In this document: piece after piece, positions 62,829-64,000 of the stretch
Position numbering within the stretch: position 1 is the first letter of the stretch
Layout: every line of letters begins with the position of its first letter
Assembly (NCBI RefSeq): GCF_036370855.1
Contig: NC_088106.1
Span: 32,874,501 to 32,938,500, forward strand
Length of the DNA stretch: 64,000 nucleotides
Reading direction: 5' to 3'
From: Dromaius novaehollandiae
Lineage: Eukaryota > Chordata > Aves > Casuariiformes > Dromaiidae
Notes under the pieces: generated by a model
What the model was told of the DNA's origin: nothing
Databases searched by the model: none
What the model saw: the letters and a program-made list of their open reading frames with translations, nothing else
Program-made: the position numbers and the translations under genes

Positions 62829-64000
62829 CTAGAAAGAGAATGACAAAATTATGTATCCTTCATAGTTTTTCCTTGCTGCTTAAAAATCATACTAAACACA
62901 CACACAGAGAACACAGGACAATACAGGTCAGCTTATAGTCACAGTTGCAGTGATCCAGTAGCTCACATGCAGAGGATCTGGCAAGGAGCTAGCAAGAAAC
63001 TGTATCACTCACAACGCAACAGTGAAGTCAGTAAGGGATAGGAAGCTGATGAATCCATGGTTCAAACCTAGTTACCCCACAGAAGGAGAGCACAGTAATT
63101 TCCAGCCTGGATCAGCTCCAAGCTCTGTCTAGTCTGGAATTGAGTGGGTCAAAGAAAACATTAAGGACTTTAGCTGGCAGCTGCATTCTGCTGTCTGCCT
63201 CCCAGCACAGGGTATCACTAAAATGGTCATCAGCATTTGGGACCTAGAGTTTAGGCCTTCTTTTCAAAGGAACCAAGTGATTGAAATCCTTCTTCCAGAA
63301 GATGTAATTTTTAGTGGTGTAATAAGAAAAGCACAGACTACATTAAGATGGAAACCAAATCTTGCTTCTAAAATCACTCTCTCCTGTGAGGCACCGAATC
63401 GAGCACAAGTCATCATCCATACTGAAAATAGTCTGCAGCTGAGAAGGAGAAGAGCTGCCCTTTACAGATGTCACACGGTAAGACCCGAGGAATACAGAGC
63501 TGTGCTGAAGTGTGTAAGTTCACGAGTGACAGGCACACCTTGTGTCCGTTTCACGGGTTCCTTTCACAGCATAGCATCAATCAGTGCCTGTGTATCTGCC
63601 TCTTCTCACAGAACAGCACAGCATTGCCCATTCCACAACAGAACAACTCAGCAGCACTGCAAGACAACCCTAAACAGGGCAGCTTAGCCCTTCATGCAAA
63701 ATGCACAGACAACAGAGAGCATAGCATATCCAGCTTTTTTTCCTATTAAGTCTATATTTGTATACAAGGTGCTTTAAAGCGGTCTGGGAACCCTGGAACT
63801 GAGCCTCTGGGGAAAAAAAGACTAGTTCAAAAGCATCTTTGTAAGGGTAATAATTGCATCTAATTCTATAGGTATCATTCTAAAACAAACCACACATTAA
63901 ATTTAAAACAGAACTAAGCTAAACTGCTCTCTAACTGTTAAAGTGGCTATTGAAAATATTTCTAACAGCAAATTCAGTAAAATCTGCAGTAATTTGACAT
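62829..64000 (-). other. ATG4B: ATG4B intron 1 (partial)
   Basis: This sequence is upstream of the first visible ATG4B exon. It is AT-moderate with no CpG island, no exon with a credible start and no recognisable repeat. The coding exon at 62730-62828 begins with two bases of a split codon after an acceptor, so at least one further exon must lie to the right of the window. Confidence 0.75.

Noticed and set aside
1-64000. CRISPR arrays, bacterial operons, tRNA or rRNA genes, riboswitches
   Set aside because: None was seen. The window is vertebrate nuclear DNA, and no cloverleaf with intact A and B boxes or rRNA-like sequence stood out on reading.
62829-64000. 154-codon plus-strand frame at 63223-63687 as a possible gene
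   Set aside because: It shows no recognisable domain and biased random composition. It lies within ATG4B intron 1 and has no splice or promoter support.

Overview
The window looks like a piece of a bird genome, or possibly a close archosaur relative; the species cannot be read from it. The evidence is compact vertebrate genes with short GT-AG introns, CpG-island promoters and CR1 LINEs as the recognisable transposons. Four single-copy housekeeping genes are present in the order D2HGDH (-), ING5 (-), DTYMK (+), ATG4B (-). From memory, this is the human 2q37.3 order and relative orientation seen from the other strand, so it is an old syntenic block. No new biological system was found.

Layout. 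Positions 1 to about 7,170 are intergenic, with a TG microsatellite (597-684) and an unclassified LTR-like repeat carrying a 42-bp tandem array (4991-5890). D2HGDH occupies about 7,175-19,161 plus a CpG island at about 19,420-19,950; all nine coding exons join in frame to 549 aa. ING5 runs from its CpG island at about 29.8-30.6 kb down to a poly(A) signal at 19,977, with eight coding exons giving 240 aa and a probable 3.3-kb 3'UTR. ING5 and DTYMK are head to head, with about 1.57 kb between their start codons. DTYMK has five coding exons between 31,887 and 40,856 giving 212 aa; its third intron holds a 3.3-kb antisense CR1. A 3.2-kb gene-free gap follows. Convergent to DTYMK is ATG4B, with twelve coding exons from 62,828 down to 45,322; the first exon, expected to encode about three residues, lies beyond 64,000.

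Functions. D2HGDH clears D-2-hydroxyglutarate in mitochondria. ING5 is an H3K4me3-reading subunit of histone acetyltransferase complexes. DTYMK makes dTDP for DNA synthesis. ATG4B is the ATG8-processing protease of autophagy. They form no operon or pathway; only the ING5/DTYMK promoter interval and the ING5-to-D2HGDH spacing suggest shared regulation.

The points most worth a second look are a GC-AG intron in D2HGDH, the long mononucleotide C tracts of the DTYMK and ATG4B introns (all four longest are C in the sense RNA), the LTR-like repeat near 5 kb, and the very short distance between the ING5 poly(A) site and the D2HGDH promoter.
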